From an uncultured Alphaproteobacteria bacterium (GTDB taxonomy: Bacteria > Pseudomonadota > Alphaproteobacteria > Bin95), in NCBI GenBank assembly GCA_937891825.1, contig CALAHN010000154.1:1-55424 (forward strand): 55,424 nucleotides of DNA, given 5' to 3'. A program made the position numbers and the translations under genes. A model generated the notes under the pieces. It was not told the origin of the DNA. It did no database searches and saw nothing but the letters and a program-made list of their open reading frames with translations. Of this stretch, positions 53,661 to 55,424 are shown piece after piece; the first letter of the stretch is position 1; every line of letters starts with the position of its first letter.

Positions 53661-54995
53661 ATGAGCAAGGTGCTGCATCGCAATCTGAAAGCCCCGCCGC
53701 CGCCGACGGCGGTGGCCGCATCCGGCGTCTACATCACCGATGCGGACGGCAAGCGCTATATCGACGCGGCGGGCGGCGCCGCCGTCTCCTGCCTTGGCCA
53801 CGGCCATCCGCGCGTCCTGGCGGCGCTGCATGCGGCGGTGGACAAGCTGCAATATCTCCACACCGGCTCGTTCACCCATGGACCGCAGGAAGCCCTGGCG
53901 GACGCCTTGCTGGCGACCGCGCCGCCGGGCCTGAGCCATGCGTTCTTCGTCTCCAGCGGCTCGGAGGCCGTCGAGTCGGCCCTGAAGCTGGCGCGCCAGT
54001 ATTTCCTCGAAATCGGCGAACCGGCGCGCTGCCGCTTCATCGCGCGGCGGCAAAGCTATCACGGCAACACCCTGGGCGCGCTCGCGGTCGGCGGCAATGC
54101 GATGCGGCGGGCGCCCTATGGGCCGCTCCTGATGCAGGCCAGCCATATCGCGCCCTGTTACGCCTACCGGGAGCAATTGCCCGGCGAGAGCCTGGAAGCG
54201 TATGGGCTGCGCGCCGCGAACGAACTGGAGGCCGAGATCCTGCGTCTCGGCCCCGAAACCGTCGCAGCGTTCATCGCCGAGCCGGTGGTCGGCGCGACGC
54301 TTGGGTCCGTCGCCGCGGCGCCGGGCTATTTCAAGCGCATCCGGGAAATCTGCGACGCCCATGGCGTGCTCTTCATCGCCGATGAGATCATGTGCGGCAT
54401 GGGGCGGACGGGCGTGATGTTCGCGCTCGAGGCGGAGGGCGTCGAGCCGGACATCGTCACGGTCGCGAAGGGCCTGGGCGGCGGCTATCAGCCGATCGGC
54501 GCGATGCTGGCGTCGGGGCGGATCGTCGATGCGATCCGGGACGGCTCCGGCGGGTTCATGCATGGCCATACATATCTCGGCCATCCGCTCGCCTGCGCCG
54601 CCGCGCTCGCGGTGCAGGATGCGATCCGGGAGGACGATCTGCTGGCGGCGGTCCGGCGTCAGGGCGACCGGCTGATGGCCGGGCTCGAAGCGGCGCTCGG
54701 CCAGCATGCCCATGTCGGGGATATTCGCGGGCGCGGGCTGCTGCTCGGCCTCGAACTGGTAGCTGACCGGGACAGCAAGCAGCCCTTCGATCCGGCGCTG
54801 AAGCTCAACCAGCGGGTTCAGGCGGAAACCAGGGCGCGGGGCGTCATCGTCTATCCGATGCCGGGCACGATCGACGGCGTGCGCGGCGATCACATCGTGC
54901 TGGCGCCGCCCTATATCGCCGCCGACGCGGAAATCGACCGGATCGTCGAAGTGCTGGCGGAAGCCGTGCCGGCCGCGATTGCGGGCGCGCGCTGA
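53661..54995 (+). CDS. Class III PLP-dependent aminotransferase
   Basis: A 444-residue ornithine/omega-amino-acid aminotransferase family protein. SSGSEAVESALKLARQY (PLP phosphate), YHGNTLGALA, FIADEIMCGMGRTG and the PLP lysine in TVAKGLGGGYQPIGAML are present. The ATG at 53661 has GGGAGG 9 nt upstream. It is likely to act on an omega-amino acid, diamine or beta-amino acid; the exact substrate is unknown. Divergent from the LLM operon. Confidence 0.92.
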   Translation: MSKVLHRNLKAPPPPTAVAASGVYITDADGKRYIDAAGGAAVSCLGHGHPRVLAALHAAVDKLQYLHTGSFTHGPQEALADALLATAPPGLSHAFFVSSGSEAVESALKLARQYFLEIGEPARCRFIARRQSYHGNTLGALAVGGNAMRRAPYGPLLMQASHIAPCYAYREQLPGESLEAYGLRAANELEAEILRLGPETVAAFIAEPVVGATLGSVAAAPGYFKRIREICDAHGVLFIADEIMCGMGRTGVMFALEAEGVEPDIVTVAKGLGGGYQPIGAMLASGRIVDAIRDGSGGFMHGHTYLGHPLACAAALAVQDAIREDDLLAAVRRQGDRLMAGLEAALGQHAHVGDIRGRGLLLGLELVADRDSKQPFDPALKLNQRVQAETRARGVIVYPMPGTIDGVRGDHIVLAPPYIAADAEIDRIVEVLAEAVPAAIAGAR

Positions 54996-55027
54996 CGCCC
55001 GCCGCACTCCGGCGACGCGGCAAAGCG

Positions 55028-55055
55028 TTGATAAGTTGATCGCGAACCGTAAAGT
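55028..55055 (+). promoter_or_regulatory. Candidate promoter for the terminal secreted protein gene
   Basis: TTGATA (55028-55033) and TAAAGT (55050-55055) are 16 bp apart, in a locally AT-richer stretch about 58 bp before the ATG at 55114. Confidence 0.3.
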
Positions 55056-55113
55056 AGAGCACGGACAGCGCTTTCACACGAACGCGCCGCGCTCGATGGA
55101 GGATCCCGGCCCC

Positions 55114-55424
55114 ATGCGTTTGCTTGGACCAGCCCTGGCGCTCGCCGTCGTCGGCGGGCTTTTCGCCGCGCCGCAACCGGCCGCCGCGTCGCCGAAAGGC
55201 TACGACATCGAGCATCTGTTGCGTCAGGGTTTGCCGCAATGGCGCCTTGAGGAAGCCGCCCCGGCGCCTGAGGCGGCCCCTCGGCCAGCGCCTGGACCGG
55301 CGCCGGCGCTCGCGCCGATCGTGCGGCCGCTGGAGCGATTGCCGAACGTGCCCGCCCCGGCTTACGTGCCGGCGCCGGGCGGGTCGGGCGATCTGACCGC
55401 GCCGCCGCCCTTGCCTGCCGACGC
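55114..55424 (+). CDS. Secreted Pro/Ala-rich protein, 3' partial
   Basis: The frame is open from an ATG at 55114 to the window end (at least 103 codons). GGAGGA lies about 10 nt upstream. It starts with a clear signal peptide (MRLLGPALALAVVGGLFAAP, cleavage near AAAS), then a short helical stretch (YDIEHLLRQGLPQWRLEEA) and a low-complexity Pro/Ala/Val-rich region. No family recognised from this fragment; the rest lies beyond the window. Confidence 0.6.
   Translation, partial: MRLLGPALALAVVGGLFAAPQPAAASPKGYDIEHLLRQGLPQWRLEEAAPAPEAAPRPAPGPAPALAPIVRPLERLPNVPAPAYVPAPGGSGDLTAPPPLPAD

Overview
The window is GC-rich (about two-thirds G+C by eye), gene-dense chromosomal DNA from an alphaproteobacterium, probably near Rhodospirillales. 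The evidence is gene order: an alphaproteobacterial mitofilin (Mic60-like) gene next to hemY, a chorismate mutase-hisC-tyrC aromatic operon, aroQ-accB-accC followed by rpmB, and the chain rpsB-tsf-pyrH-frr-uppS-cdsA-dxr-rseP-bamA-fabZ. I see no rRNA, tRNA, insertion sequence, prophage or CRISPR array.

Layout. 1-3.4 kb: mitofilin (5' cut off), HemY and a PaaI-type thioesterase. 3.4-10.1 kb (minus): an ACP, a KAS II-like synthase, a PhyH dioxygenase, a gamma-glutamyltransferase and LptD. 10.2-16.1 kb (plus): a DenD-like dehydrogenase, an unknown membrane-anchored protein, PdeM, AroQ, AccB, AccC and bL28, closed by a clear terminator. 16.1-19.9 kb (minus): TyrC, HisC, a chorismate mutase with an odd C-terminal half, and a methyltransferase. 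20-21.8 kb (plus): GloB, GST and a cupin, overlapping. A 458-bp gap with DnaA boxes and a series of hairpins leads into the rpsB-to-fabZ growth operon (22.3-32.7 kb). That operon ends in an FAD oxidoreductase instead of the usual lpx genes. 34.1-38.8 kb (minus): YchF, then a tight operon M20 deacylase-DgcN-VOC-DgcA that looks like a complete D-glutamate catabolic set. 38.9-43.2 kb (plus): MutS and three small or membrane proteins of little-known function. 43.2-54 kb is an accessory, oxygenase-rich stretch: a MaoC-like protein; a nitronate monooxygenase with a Baeyer-Villiger monooxygenase; a frameshifted glutathionylspermidine synthetase/amidase; a tandem ferredoxin-fold protein; a four-gene operon of LLM flavoprotein, PiuC-type Fe/2OG dioxygenase, P450 and LpxL-like acyltransferase; and a class III aminotransferase. 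The window ends inside a secreted Pro/Ala-rich protein.

How genes work together. Envelope biogenesis recurs (LptD, BamA, RseP, UppS, CdsA, FabZ, an LpxL-like acyltransferase, a private ACP/KAS pair), but lpxD, lpxA, lpxB and skp are absent from where they normally sit. Glutathione-linked functions also recur (GGT, GloB, GST, GspSA).

The items most worth a second look are: the octamer tandem duplication that alone breaks the GspSA frame; the D-glutamate operon with its own deacylase and a VOC protein of unknown role; the LLM/dioxygenase/P450/acyltransferase operon; the structured rpsB leader and the hairpins at successive stop codons in rpsB-tsf-pyrH-frr; and the missing lpx block.
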